Assembly: GCA_014799365.1 (NCBI GenBank)
Contig: JAAVIF010000069.1
Span: 1-49,399, forward strand
DNA: 49,399 nucleotides
Origin: Oscillospiraceae bacterium
GTDB taxonomy: Bacteria > Bacillota > Clostridia > Oscillospirales > Ruminococcaceae
Reading direction: 5' to 3'
Below are positions 41,661 to 49,399 of this stretch, one piece after another. The position numbers were made by a program, and so were the translations under genes. How positions within the stretch are numbered: position 1 is the stretch's first letter; every line of letters begins with the position of its first letter. Below the pieces are notes generated by a model. It made no database searches. It saw nothing but the letters and a program-made list of their open reading frames with translations, and was not told where the DNA came from.

Positions 41661-44114
41661 ATGTCACAAATCTTGAATTTTAAATCCGAATATAGAGGAC
41701 TTACCGACGCGGAGGTCGAAAACCGACTGTCCATGTACGGCTATAATGAGGACAGCGGAGAAGACGGCGGCTCATACAGCTTAAAAAAAGCAATCCTTTG
41801 CCCCCGTTTTTTTGCGCAGGCGATTTCCGTAGTGCTTCTGTTTCTGGCGGGACAGTACGTGATGGGTGCTGTAATGCTGCTGCTTACCGTTATGATGACG
41901 GTTGGCGACGTTATTTTTCAAATGAAGCTGTACGACAAGGAAACCACTCTTAAAAAGCTTGGCGGAATGAAATTCCGTACGGTAAGGAACGGGGAGCTTA
42001 CCTTGGTCAGAAAGGAATATCTTGTCCCCGACGACATAATAGTATTACAGGGCGGCGAAAGAGTTCCCGCCGACGCGCATTTGCTCGAGGCCGAGGACCT
42101 GACGGTCAATGAGGCTGTTGTTACGGGAGACAGTACTCCCGTAACAAAAAAAATAGGCTCGGACAGTGAGAGAAAGCTGCCAAAATCCACCTGCATTTAC
42201 AAAAACACCCTGATAATCACGGGAAGCCTTGTGGCAAGAGTTTTCGCCACAGGCGAGGACGTAGCGGTAAAGCGTGAGGAAAGCTATCGTCCGTCGCATT
42301 TTGAGGAAAGCATGAAGAGGCCGATAATAGTAATCCTTATTATGGGCTTGCTTGAAACGCTGGTTGCGGCACTGCTTTGCTTTTTGAGAGCGGAGGAAAT
42401 AAACACCCTTACGGACGGACTGGTAAATATAGCTCTTCCCGCCATATCCGTGGGAATGTGTTTTATCCCCTCGCAGGCGGATAAGCTTGTAAGGCTGTTT
42501 TATCTGAACGGCGCGGGACGGCTTAACCGAAAGCACGCGCTTGTAAAAAACGTTGCCGCAATGGAGGAATTAAGCGCGATAACCTGTGTTCTTGTTGAGA
42601 AATCGGGTACCATTACCAAAAATCACATGGAGGTGGCGGATGTTTTTACGGAGGAGCCTGCCTTTTTCAACAACGTCTGTGTTTTGGCATGCGATCCCGC
42701 TCCCACCTCGGCGGCGGAAAAAGCCATTTTATTGTATTCCACCTTTGGAGGTACGGATGTAAAGGAGCTGTTTTCCAACGAAAGAGAGGCCGTATATGCC
42801 TTTTCCGAAAGCGCGAAAATGGCGGGAAATCTATGGAAGATAAACGGACAAAGGCTGCTTTGCATCAAGGGCAGTCCCGAGGAAATCTTGGCCCTTTGCA
42901 ACATAGACCCCAACGAGATACACTACATACAGCTTAAGCGGCAGGCTTTCGCAAAGCAGGGCCGCCAGATACTCGCGGTGGCGTTTACCGTGCTTCCCGC
43001 GGATCAGCCCGCACCCGATAAGCTTTCCGATCTGCGCTACGAATACATAGGGCTTGTGGCTCTGGAAAATTCCACAAGAGATACGGTTCCTTATGCGGTT
43101 AAATCCTGCATCAAGTCGGGCGTAAGAGTAATTATGATGACAGGGGACGATCAGGAGACAGCCGCCGCTATCGGAAGGCAGATAGGACTGCAAAGCACGA
43201 AAACCGTTTTAGGCTCGGAGCTTGATTTTACCCCCGATATAAAAAATGTTGGTATTTTTGCTAAAATAACTCCCGAACAGCGGATCAAGGCGGTAAATTT
43301 ACTTAAGAGCAGCGGTGAGATAGTGGCGGTGGTAGGCACCGATACCGACGATATAGCTATTCTTGAGGAATCTGACATAGGCATTTCAGTAAACAGCACC
43401 GCTTCTCCCGCTGCGGCCGAAAGCTGCGACATGCTGATGAGCGATGATAATTTGCTGGCAATCGCCGAAGCGGTAAAGGAAAGCAGGCAGGTACACCGCA
43501 ATTTAAAAAGCGCGCTGGCTCTGCTGCTGGCCGCACATTTTGCTCTTGCGATATTTGCGGCGGTGGTTATGGCAGTAGGCGGAACGGCTTTGTTTTCTCC
43601 CGTGCTGGCAGTGCTTCTGTCGGGGGTCATATTTCCTATTGCGGCTTCCATGTTTATGGGCAACACCTTTGACATAAAGGCGGATTTTACACCCAGCGGA
43701 TTTATCGGAAAGGGTGTTGTAAACAATACGTTTTTCCCAAAGGCTCTGATTCTGGGCGGAACTCTCGCAATGGCTATGATTCTGTTTTATCTATTTACAA
43801 TAAACCTCGAGGTGGAGGCTCACCGTTCTATTTTTCTGATGATGGCTACTACGGGAGTTGTGTTGGAGGGCTTCACGCTTGCTTCCCGAAAAAAAACTTT
43901 TATATCTTCCGTAAAGGAAAAGCACGGTTTTTCGGGAACATTTCAGGCAGGACTTGTTTTCCTTTGCTCCTTGGTAATAATTTATGTTCCGTATTTAAAT
44001 ACGGCGTTCGGTTTTTCCGCGCCTAATGTATTGGTTTTGTTTATTTCGCTTATAGTCACCTTGGTGTTTACTTTCTGGGCGGAGTTTGTGAAGAAATTCA
44101 ATTCGGTCAAATAA
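41661..44114 (+). CDS. P-type ATPase-like protein lacking the phosphorylation aspartate
   Basis: An 817-residue protein with the full P-type ATPase layout: actuator domain with VVTGDSTPV (normally TGES), about eight to ten membrane helices, a nucleotide-binding domain with KGSPEEIL, and hinge motif IMMTGDDQETAAAIG. The catalytic DKTGT is EKSGT (E313, codon GAG at 42,597). The usual GDGxND is GTDTDD, so the first Asp is also lost. The PEGL ion-site motif in helix 4 reads IPSQ. A standard phosphoenzyme cycle is therefore unlikely, and it may be a regulatory or scaffold pseudo-ATPase. The open frame is intact over its full length, which argues against recent decay. Confidence 0.88.
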   Translation: MSQILNFKSEYRGLTDAEVENRLSMYGYNEDSGEDGGSYSLKKAILCPRFFAQAISVVLLFLAGQYVMGAVMLLLTVMMTVGDVIFQMKLYDKETTLKKLGGMKFRTVRNGELTLVRKEYLVPDDIIVLQGGERVPADAHLLEAEDLTVNEAVVTGDSTPVTKKIGSDSERKLPKSTCIYKNTLIITGSLVARVFATGEDVAVKREESYRPSHFEESMKRPIIVILIMGLLETLVAALLCFLRAEEINTLTDGLVNIALPAISVGMCFIPSQADKLVRLFYLNGAGRLNRKHALVKNVAAMEELSAITCVLVEKSGTITKNHMEVADVFTEEPAFFNNVCVLACDPAPTSAAEKAILLYSTFGGTDVKELFSNEREAVYAFSESAKMAGNLWKINGQRLLCIKGSPEEILALCNIDPNEIHYIQLKRQAFAKQGRQILAVAFTVLPADQPAPDKLSDLRYEYIGLVALENSTRDTVPYAVKSCIKSGVRVIMMTGDDQETAAAIGRQIGLQSTKTVLGSELDFTPDIKNVGIFAKITPEQRIKAVNLLKSSGEIVAVVGTDTDDIAILEESDIGISVNSTASPAAAESCDMLMSDDNLLAIAEAVKESRQVHRNLKSALALLLAAHFALAIFAAVVMAVGGTALFSPVLAVLLSGVIFPIAASMFMGNTFDIKADFTPSGFIGKGVVNNTFFPKALILGGTLAMAMILFYLFTINLEVEAHRSIFLMMATTGVVLEGFTLASRKKTFISSVKEKHGFSGTFQAGLVFLCSLVIIYVPYLNTAFGFSAPNVLVLFISLIVTLVFTFWAEFVKKFNSVK

Positions 44115-44127
44115 GGCGGGAAAATAC

Positions 44128-44955
44128 ATGTCAAGAAAAAAACGCATTATTATTTCTTTATCCTTGGTATTGGCAATATTTACCCCTTTGCTGATATGGG
44201 ATAATATGAGAATTGAAACTGTTTGTTACGATATAAAGGATAAAAATATCCCCGAGGCCTTTAACGGATTTAAAATAGTTCAGGCGTCCGATCTGCATAA
44301 TAATTTGTTTGGGGAGAATCAGCACAGACTGATAGAAGCGATAAAAAAAGAAAATCCCGATATAATAGTAATAACCGGCGATTTAATTGACTCCGAGAAA
44401 ATGGCAAGCTCTGTTACGTTTATAAAAGAAGCGGTAAAAATTGCTCCGTGCTATTATGTCAACGGGAACCATGAAATATGGACAGGTCTGTATGAAAGTC
44501 AAATCAAGCCAATGCTGCTTGAAAACGGCGTATGCGTTCTTGACGACGAAAAAACCTATATTGCAAGAGGAGAAGCAAGACTTCCTATTCTGGGGCTTTC
44601 CGACCGCGGCTATGTCGGCGATCTTGTAAAAGGAACGATTTTGGAGGAGCTTACCGCAGACGAGGATTTTACCCTTTTGCTTTCTCATCGTCCTGAGCTG
44701 TTCGAGCTTTATGCGGAAGAAAATGTTTCCTTAGTTCTGACGGGACACGCTCACGGCGGACAGGTGCGTATACCCTTTACTCATCAGGGCTTGTATGCTC
44801 CGAATCAGGGCTTGTTTCCCAAATATACCGAGGGAGTATTCAAAAAGCACAATACACAGATGATAGTGAGCAGGGGCTTGGGGAACAACGTATTCCCGAT
44901 ACCGAGAGTCAATAACTGCTATCAATTGGCTGCGGTTACATTAAACAGAGAATAA
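44128..44955 (+). CDS. Membrane-anchored metallophosphoesterase
   Basis: A 275-residue calcineurin-like phosphoesterase. One N-terminal hydrophobic segment (about residues 7-24) should anchor it with the catalytic domain outside. The metal-site motifs occur in order: DLHNN (55-59), GDLID, GNHE, HRPE and GHAHGGQ. This is the YkuE-like group; members act on phosphate esters of envelope lipids or nucleotides, and the substrate here is unknown. It follows the P-type ATPase-like gene by 13 bases and is likely co-transcribed. Confidence 0.87.
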   Translation: MSRKKRIIISLSLVLAIFTPLLIWDNMRIETVCYDIKDKNIPEAFNGFKIVQASDLHNNLFGENQHRLIEAIKKENPDIIVITGDLIDSEKMASSVTFIKEAVKIAPCYYVNGNHEIWTGLYESQIKPMLLENGVCVLDDEKTYIARGEARLPILGLSDRGYVGDLVKGTILEELTADEDFTLLLSHRPELFELYAEENVSLVLTGHAHGGQVRIPFTHQGLYAPNQGLFPKYTEGVFKKHNTQMIVSRGLGNNVFPIPRVNNCYQLAAVTLNRE

Positions 44956-45033
44956 CCGAATAAAGATAAAGTAAAAAAGAATAAAGATAAAACGAAAAAA
45001 CGGAACAAAATCGAAAGGAAAACAAAAGACAAA

Positions 45034-46167
45034 ATGAAAAATCTACTGGGAATTATTTACGGTGCGGTGTTCGGCGTTGCCAACGTCATACCGGGAGTCA
45101 GCGGCGGCACCATGCTGGTGGCATTCGGCTGCTACGACAAGGTGTGCGGCGCGCTGGCATTGGATTTTAAAGAGATCAAGAAAAATATAAAATTCCTGAT
45201 TTTCTTTGCAATAGGCGCGGCACTTGGCATTGTTGGCTTTTCAAATATAATAACGCTGCTTTTTGAAAAATTCCCCACCGAAACCTATATGTTTTTTATC
45301 GGGCTTATCTTGGGCAGTGTACCTCTTATTATAAGAAACGCCACTATAAAGGAAAAGTTCCGCCCCGTTTGCGCTGTACCGTTTATTATTGCGCTGGGCT
45401 TGGTAATAGGATTGGCGGTTTTGGAAAATAGCTCCTCCGATCCTATGCCCGTGACGGAGGAGAGTATAGGTAATGATTATTACGAGATCACGGTTACCAA
45501 TAACAGCAGTCAGACTGTTAATGAATGGTGGCTCGAAATAGAGGGGGATCGTAACCATGACGGTTTCGGGGGAATATTTGATTTTTATTCCAACGATGAA
45601 AGCGTTAAGGTAACAAACAAACAGGGATTTATCGATAAGCTTATGGGAAAATCGGGCGATGATGTAATAGTACCTGCGGGAAGCGCGGAAATAAAGCCGG
45701 GCGAATCGGTAACCTTTACGATTTATGTATCGGATTACTTTATTTTGACCCCAAAATACAGCTACACCATAACCCCGATGTTTATTGCAACAATAATTCT
45801 TGCATCCTTTGCGGCGGCGGTGGCAATGATAATCCCCGGAGTAAGCGGTTCATTTATAATGGTGCTTTTGGGAACATACTCAACCGTTATTTCCGCCGTT
45901 AAGGATTTCAACTTTGCCGTAATTATCCCCACTGCCGCGGGTGTGCTTTTAGGCTTGGTATTCGGGGCAAAGCTTATAAGGCTGCTTCTTAACAAGGCTC
46001 GCTTAATGGTATTCAGCGCGATTTTGGGAATGTGCGCGGGCTCGCTGTACGCCATACTGCCCGAGGGCTTCGGATTAAACATTGACACACTGATAGGCGT
46101 GTTTGCTTTGGTACTTGGCGGAGTAATTTCATATTTTGTGGGAAAGAATACTAAGGTCGAGGAATAA
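45034..46167 (+). CDS. DUF368 membrane protein (undecaprenyl-phosphate translocase type) with inserted domain
   Basis: A 377-residue DUF368 protein. The two repeated signature loops are ANVIPGVSGGTMLVAFG (about 16-32) and AMIIPGVSGSFIMVLLG (about 264-280). DUF368 proteins were recently linked to recycling undecaprenyl phosphate across the membrane (PopT). Between the two halves, residues about 131-245 form an extra hydrophilic, beta-rich domain (YEITVTNNSSQTVNEWWLEI and IKPGESVTFTIYV) that ordinary members, about 270-310 residues, lack. The domain reads like a cellulose-binding or Ig-like fold and should face outward. AAAGGAAAAC precedes the ATG. Confidence 0.87.
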   Translation: MKNLLGIIYGAVFGVANVIPGVSGGTMLVAFGCYDKVCGALALDFKEIKKNIKFLIFFAIGAALGIVGFSNIITLLFEKFPTETYMFFIGLILGSVPLIIRNATIKEKFRPVCAVPFIIALGLVIGLAVLENSSSDPMPVTEESIGNDYYEITVTNNSSQTVNEWWLEIEGDRNHDGFGGIFDFYSNDESVKVTNKQGFIDKLMGKSGDDVIVPAGSAEIKPGESVTFTIYVSDYFILTPKYSYTITPMFIATIILASFAAAVAMIIPGVSGSFIMVLLGTYSTVISAVKDFNFAVIIPTAAGVLLGLVFGAKLIRLLLNKARLMVFSAILGMCAGSLYAILPEGFGLNIDTLIGVFALVLGGVISYFVGKNTKVEE

Positions 46168-46186
46168 ATCCGTAACGCCGCATTTA

Positions 46187-46242
46187 ATACTAATCCCTTT
46201 TTGAACCGTGGGTATTACGTCAGTTCAAAAGGGAATTGGTAT
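46187..46242 (+). repeat. Two-hairpin repeat family, short copy h
   Basis: ATACTAATCCCTTTTTGAACC pairs (one bulge) with GTTCAAAAGGGAATTGGTAT in a single hairpin. The tip GTGGGTATTACGTCAG is shared with copies b and d. Located 19 bases after the DUF368 stop. Confidence 0.75.
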
Positions 46243-46302
46243 TACAAAAAATTACAGCCGCAAACAAATCACCGACTATTCAAATGAAAGGACGGTCACA
46301 AT

Positions 46303-47076
46303 ATGAAATATCAAGATTTACGCAAAAACGGCGAAACCGTAGTTCACACCTCCAAGATCGAGGTGTTGGAGTATGACGGCGTTGCATACAAGCTGTTCGA
46401 TAAATCCTTCCCCCGTACACAGATTTTTTACGAAGCTATGCTTCAGACCAAAGCGGAGGAGCAGGGAATACGAGTGCCCAAAATCTACGGCGTCGAACAG
46501 ATAGACGATCGTCTGGCTATATTATCCGAATATATCGAGGGTCAGACCGTATTGGAGCTTATGGACGAAAACCCCGCCAAAAAGGATTATTATTTAAATA
46601 TCCTTTTGGATACTCAGCTCAGCATAAACACGCACATTGTCGGCGATATTGTCAAGCTTAAGCATAAGATGGCAAGAGTAATAAAAACGCTTCCCTTTAT
46701 CGACGATATTAAAAGATACGAGCTTGAGACCCGTCTTGCTTCCATGCCCAAGCACAGCAAGCTTTGTCACGGAAATTTCGGCCCCGAAAACGTACTGATA
46801 GACGGCATGGACAAGGTGATAGTTCTGGACTGGGTAGCTTCCTCACGCGGTAACGCGGGGGCGGACGTTGCAAGGACCTATCTTAAGCTTACTCTTATAT
46901 CCACCGAGCTTGCGGAACGCTACATAACCCTGTTTTGTCAAAAATCGGGCTATGACAGGCAATATGTATATGAATGGCTTCCCCTTATTGCCGCCTGCGG
47001 TCTCGGGGAGAAAAATATTTCGGAAAGTGAAAAAGCCGTAATGCTCAGTTGGCTTGACGTGGTAGACTACAATTGA
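46303..47076 (+). CDS. Aminoglycoside phosphotransferase-like kinase, catalytic Asp replaced
   Basis: A 257-residue protein of the APH/choline kinase fold. The hinge region has LSEYIEGQTVLELMDE. The catalytic loop, normally HGDxxxxN, is HGNFGPEN (H156, N158, N163), so the catalytic Asp is Asn. The metal-binding Asp is present (D176 in VLDWVA). Real substrates of such chromosomal members are usually unknown and no drug resistance should be assumed. The next gene starts in a TGATG overlap, so the two are translationally coupled. Confidence 0.8.
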   Translation: MKYQDLRKNGETVVHTSKIEVLEYDGVAYKLFDKSFPRTQIFYEAMLQTKAEEQGIRVPKIYGVEQIDDRLAILSEYIEGQTVLELMDENPAKKDYYLNILLDTQLSINTHIVGDIVKLKHKMARVIKTLPFIDDIKRYELETRLASMPKHSKLCHGNFGPENVLIDGMDKVIVLDWVASSRGNAGADVARTYLKLTLISTELAERYITLFCQKSGYDRQYVYEWLPLIAACGLGEKNISESEKAVMLSWLDVVDYN

Positions 47077-48017
47077 TGGAAATTATCTCGCGGATCGTTA
47101 TCATGGCACTGCTTATCGCGGTGGGAGTTATTTGCCAAAAAACAAAAATAATCGGAAATGAGGTAAACAAGGGTATTTCCGATATTGCGCTCAAGGTATC
47201 TACTCCCGCGCTGCTGGTAAGCTCATTTCAGCAGGAATTAAACGCGGAGCGGCTCCAAAGATTGGGCTACGCCGCGCTTCTTGCGGTAATCGCAATACTT
47301 TTCGCGGCGGTATTGGGCTATCTTTGTATACCCAAGGTCAGAAACAGATCAAAGGACGATAACGGCAGGCTTTCGATTGAACGCTTTTCCGCGATTTACA
47401 GCAACTGTGCCTTTATGGGTATACCTTTAATCAATGGTATTTACGGCGATGAGGGAGTGTTTTACCTTACCGCCTTTTATGCGTTATTCAATATAGCAGT
47501 CTGGACTCACGGAGTTATCATGATGAAGGGTGAAACGGGAGTAAGACAGGTGCTGAAAGCCCTCGCAAGCCCCGCTCTGATAGGCATAGTGATAGGAGCG
47601 GCACTGTTTTTCCTGCAAATATCCCTTCCCGATGTTATCAAACAGGCTCTCGATTACGCGGGTTCTATGACTACTCCCTTGGGTATGCTGGTTGCGGGCG
47701 TTACCATTGCTCAGACAAACCTGCCGGGCGCGTTAAAAAAGCTGAAAATTTATTATATAAGCGCGTTGAGGCTTATTATTATACCCGTTTTGACGATCGT
47801 CCTGTTTTTGTTATTCCCGTTTGACGAAACGGTAATGGGTGTAACAGTTGCGGCCGCGGCTTGTCCCGCCGCCACTATCTGCACTATGTTTGCCATAAGC
47901 TTCAACAAGGACAGCTTGTATGCGGGGGAGATTTTTGCGGTTTCCACGGTGCTGTCGGCGGTTTCCTTGCCGCTTATAATGTGGTTGTTTGATTTCTTTA
48001 ACGGATTTATAAGATAG
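47076..48017 (+). CDS. AEC family transporter (second)
   Basis: A 313-residue AEC carrier with about ten helices. The half-repeat signature SNCAFMGIPLINGIYG is clear, and the C-terminal half has AAAACPAATICTMFAIS. The ATG at 47,076 (TGATG overlap with the kinase-like gene) is chosen over a TTG at 47,073. The substrate is unknown; coupling to a kinase-like gene suggests metabolite transport plus phosphorylation, but this is inference. It resembles the carrier at 26,257 only in fold. Confidence 0.87.
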   Translation: MEIISRIVIMALLIAVGVICQKTKIIGNEVNKGISDIALKVSTPALLVSSFQQELNAERLQRLGYAALLAVIAILFAAVLGYLCIPKVRNRSKDDNGRLSIERFSAIYSNCAFMGIPLINGIYGDEGVFYLTAFYALFNIAVWTHGVIMMKGETGVRQVLKALASPALIGIVIGAALFFLQISLPDVIKQALDYAGSMTTPLGMLVAGVTIAQTNLPGALKKLKIYYISALRLIIIPVLTIVLFLLFPFDETVMGVTVAAAACPAATICTMFAISFNKDSLYAGEIFAVSTVLSAVSLPLIMWLFDFFNGFIR

Positions 48018-48086
48018 TATCTTTTTTATAATGATTTATGTTCGGATTAAGAGAAAATAAAACCGCTGAAAAATGGAGGTTAATGT

Positions 48087-49091
48087 GTGGCAAAAGCTCA
48101 TAATCAAAAGCGCAGATTATTGATTTTAGCGCGGATATTCAGAGAGGAAACCGACGAAAATCACGGTCTGTCTCTTGCGCAGCTTGAAGCTCTTCTAAGC
48201 GAATACGGCGCGGAAAGCGAAAGAAAAACAATGTACAGCGATATTGAGGCTTTGCGCGACGCGGGTATTGACATTGTAGCGGACAAGCAGGCGAGAAACA
48301 CTACATATTTTTTGGCAAGCAGAGAATTTGAGCAGCCCGAGCTGTACTTGCTTGCAAACGCTGTCGCAAGCTGTAAATTTATAAGCAGCCGAAAATCGGT
48401 TCAGCTTATTAAAAAAATTTCGGCTATCGCGGGAAAATACGAGGGGAAAAAGCTCATACGTCAGATAACTGTAAGCGACCGCGTTAAATCCACCAACGAA
48501 AGTATTTATTATAATATCAACTACATAAACGAAGCCATTTCGGCAGGGAAAAAAATCAGCTTTTTGTATTTCAATTATAATGAAAAAAAGAAAAAAGTGT
48601 ATCACAATGATAAAAAGCCGTTGGTGATCTCGCCGAGAGCGTTGGTGTGGAAAGACGAAAACTACTATGTAACAGGTTACTACGTGAAGCGCAGAAAGCA
48701 TGTGGATTTTCGTGCGGACAAAATGGAAAAGGTAGAGATATTAAACGAAAAAAGCTATAAAGACCCCGGCTTTGACATTGACGATCATTGCAGCAGACGT
48801 TTCGGCATGTTCGGCGGCGAGCTTACAAGAGTAAAGCTGCGTTTTGACAACTCACTGGCAGGCGTGGTTATTGACAGATTCGGGCTAAAAACACATTTTG
48901 TTGATATGGGAAGCGGCTTTGAAATAGAAACCGAGATCGATCTCAGCCCCACCTTTTACGGCTGGCTGTTCCAGTTCGGAAGCAAGGCGCAGATCGTAGG
49001 CCCGCCAAGCGTCAGAAACGAGTTCAAACAGTTTGCGGAGGATACATTAAAGCAGTACGGGCTTAAATCCGGCGGTCATTGCGGGATTTAA
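48087..49091 (+). CDS. WYL-domain transcriptional regulator
   Basis: A 334-residue regulator. The N-terminal helix-turn-helix (about 8-65) includes LSLAQLEALLSEYGAESE and TMYSDIEALRDAGIDI. The central WYL domain (about 150-235) has ISFLYFNYNEKKKK, PRALVWKDENYYVTGYY and VDFRADKMEKVEIL. A C-terminal WCX segment follows. WYL domains sense ligands, including nucleotides. The start is GTG, set 7 bases after GGAGG. It could regulate the adjoining AEC/kinase pair. Confidence 0.88.
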   Translation: MAKAHNQKRRLLILARIFREETDENHGLSLAQLEALLSEYGAESERKTMYSDIEALRDAGIDIVADKQARNTTYFLASREFEQPELYLLANAVASCKFISSRKSVQLIKKISAIAGKYEGKKLIRQITVSDRVKSTNESIYYNINYINEAISAGKKISFLYFNYNEKKKKVYHNDKKPLVISPRALVWKDENYYVTGYYVKRRKHVDFRADKMEKVEILNEKSYKDPGFDIDDHCSRRFGMFGGELTRVKLRFDNSLAGVVIDRFGLKTHFVDMGSGFEIETEIDLSPTFYGWLFQFGSKAQIVGPPSVRNEFKQFAEDTLKQYGLKSGGHCGI

Positions 49092-49100
49092 CGGGGGTTT

Positions 49101-49226
49101 ATACTAATTGAAAATCATATTGTAGACAAATTTTACAGGGTCTACAATATGATTTTCAATTACACCCTAAACACTAATTTCCAATCGACAGCAAAATTTG
49201 TCTATACTTTGATTGGAAATTAGTAT
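49101..49226 (-). repeat. Two-hairpin repeat family, divergent copy i (reverse orientation)
   Basis: ATACTAAT/ATTAGTAT ends and the hinge ATTACACCCTAAACACTAAT are kept, but both arms are new: TTGAAAATCATATTGTAGAC pairs with GTCTACAATATGATTTTCAA, and TTTCCAATC pairs with GATTGGAAA. It starts 9 bases after the WYL gene. Confidence 0.8.
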
Positions 49227-49228
49227 TA

Positions 49229-49283
49229 CATTACAGTCATGATTCATAACCACCTTTCAGACAAAATTTTACAGGGTCTGTAA
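49229..49283. repeat. Degenerate hairpin related to copies i and j
   Basis: ATTACAG and CTGTAAT are the outer ends. Inside, CAGACAAAATTTTACAGGGTCTG is a hairpin whose tip matches the tip of copy i. It lacks the hinge, so it may be a decayed copy. Confidence 0.45.
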
Positions 49284-49399
49284 TACTAATATCTGTTTAA
49301 AAAGTGGATAAAATGGCTTTTTAAACAGATATTAGTGCTTAGGGTGTAACTCTGTTTTGACAGTAGACCCTGTTCTGTTTTGTCTACTGTCAAAACAGA
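49283..49399 (+). repeat. Two-hairpin repeat family, copy j (cut by window end)
   Basis: Starts ATACTAATATCTGTTTAAAA, pairing with TTTTAAACAGATATTAGT. The hinge is ATTAGTGCTTAGGGTGTAAC. Hairpin 2 pairs CTGTTTTGACAGTAGAC with GTCTACTGTCAAAACAG. The final GTAT end lies beyond the window. Confidence 0.75.

Noticed and set aside
44959-45003. AATAAAGATAAA direct repeat before the DUF368 gene
   Set aside because: Two imperfect copies in purine-rich DNA; most likely low-complexity drift.
1-49399. CRISPR array, rRNA, tRNA or prophage
   Set aside because: No regularly spaced direct repeats, no rRNA or tRNA-like stretch and no phage structural genes were seen.

Overview
The window looks like a chromosomal segment of a Gram-positive gut or rumen Clostridia member (Ruminococcus/Oscillospiraceae-like). 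Grounds: an AGGAAAGG/GGAGG style of ribosome binding site, the trmK-nif3 pairing typical of Firmicutes, RqcH, VanW, LplB/LplC-type sugar permeases, an MsmK-type ABC ATPase, an LplD-like GH4 enzyme and WYL/AraC regulators. The genus is inferred; no rRNA or tRNA gene was found to fix it.

Positions 1-10,044 are mostly housekeeping: the tail of an unidentified gene, a small DUF1858 protein, tRNA methyltransferase TrmK, a DUF4241 protein, Nif3/YqfO, ribosome rescue factor RqcH, a broken RhuM-family gene, a hypothetical gene, valyl-tRNA synthetase and a VanW protein, closed by an intrinsic terminator.

Positions 10,062-39,837 form a nearly continuous pectin/galacturonate utilisation locus. On the minus strand lie an AraC regulator and a pectinesterase. 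On the plus strand lie a membrane protein, two ABC permeases, a large solute-binding lipoprotein, an ABC ATPase interleaved with four small unknown membrane proteins, polygalacturonase (GH28), an unknown lipoprotein, unsaturated uronyl hydrolase (GH105), alpha-galacturonidase-like GH4, an AEC carrier, KduD, a KDPG aldolase-VOC fusion, KDG kinase, a TIM-barrel protein, KduI, a second ABC ATPase, a MATE transporter, UxaB, UxaA, an acetyltransferase and UxaC. The carbohydrate-active enzymes have no visible signal peptides, so the plan appears to be import of (methylated) oligogalacturonides followed by cytoplasmic cleavage. Saturated galacturonate then goes UxaC-UxaB-UxaA to KDG, and unsaturated uronate goes KduI-KduD to KDG. 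Both routes end at KdgK and aldolase, giving pyruvate and glyceraldehyde-3-phosphate.

Positions 39,838-49,399 are a mixed region: a GH25 muramidase, a P-type ATPase whose phosphorylation aspartate is replaced by glutamate, a metallophosphoesterase, a DUF368 lipid-carrier transporter with an extra inserted domain, an APH-like phosphotransferase lacking the usual catalytic Asp, a second AEC carrier and a WYL regulator.

Across all regions runs a family of about ten intergenic repeats of roughly 55-126 bp. They have ATAC...GTAT ends, two hairpins and a conserved TTTAGGGTG hinge. The hairpin arms differ in sequence between copies but stay self-complementary. This is the most unusual signal in the window. 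A second, unrelated inverted-repeat family has two copies.
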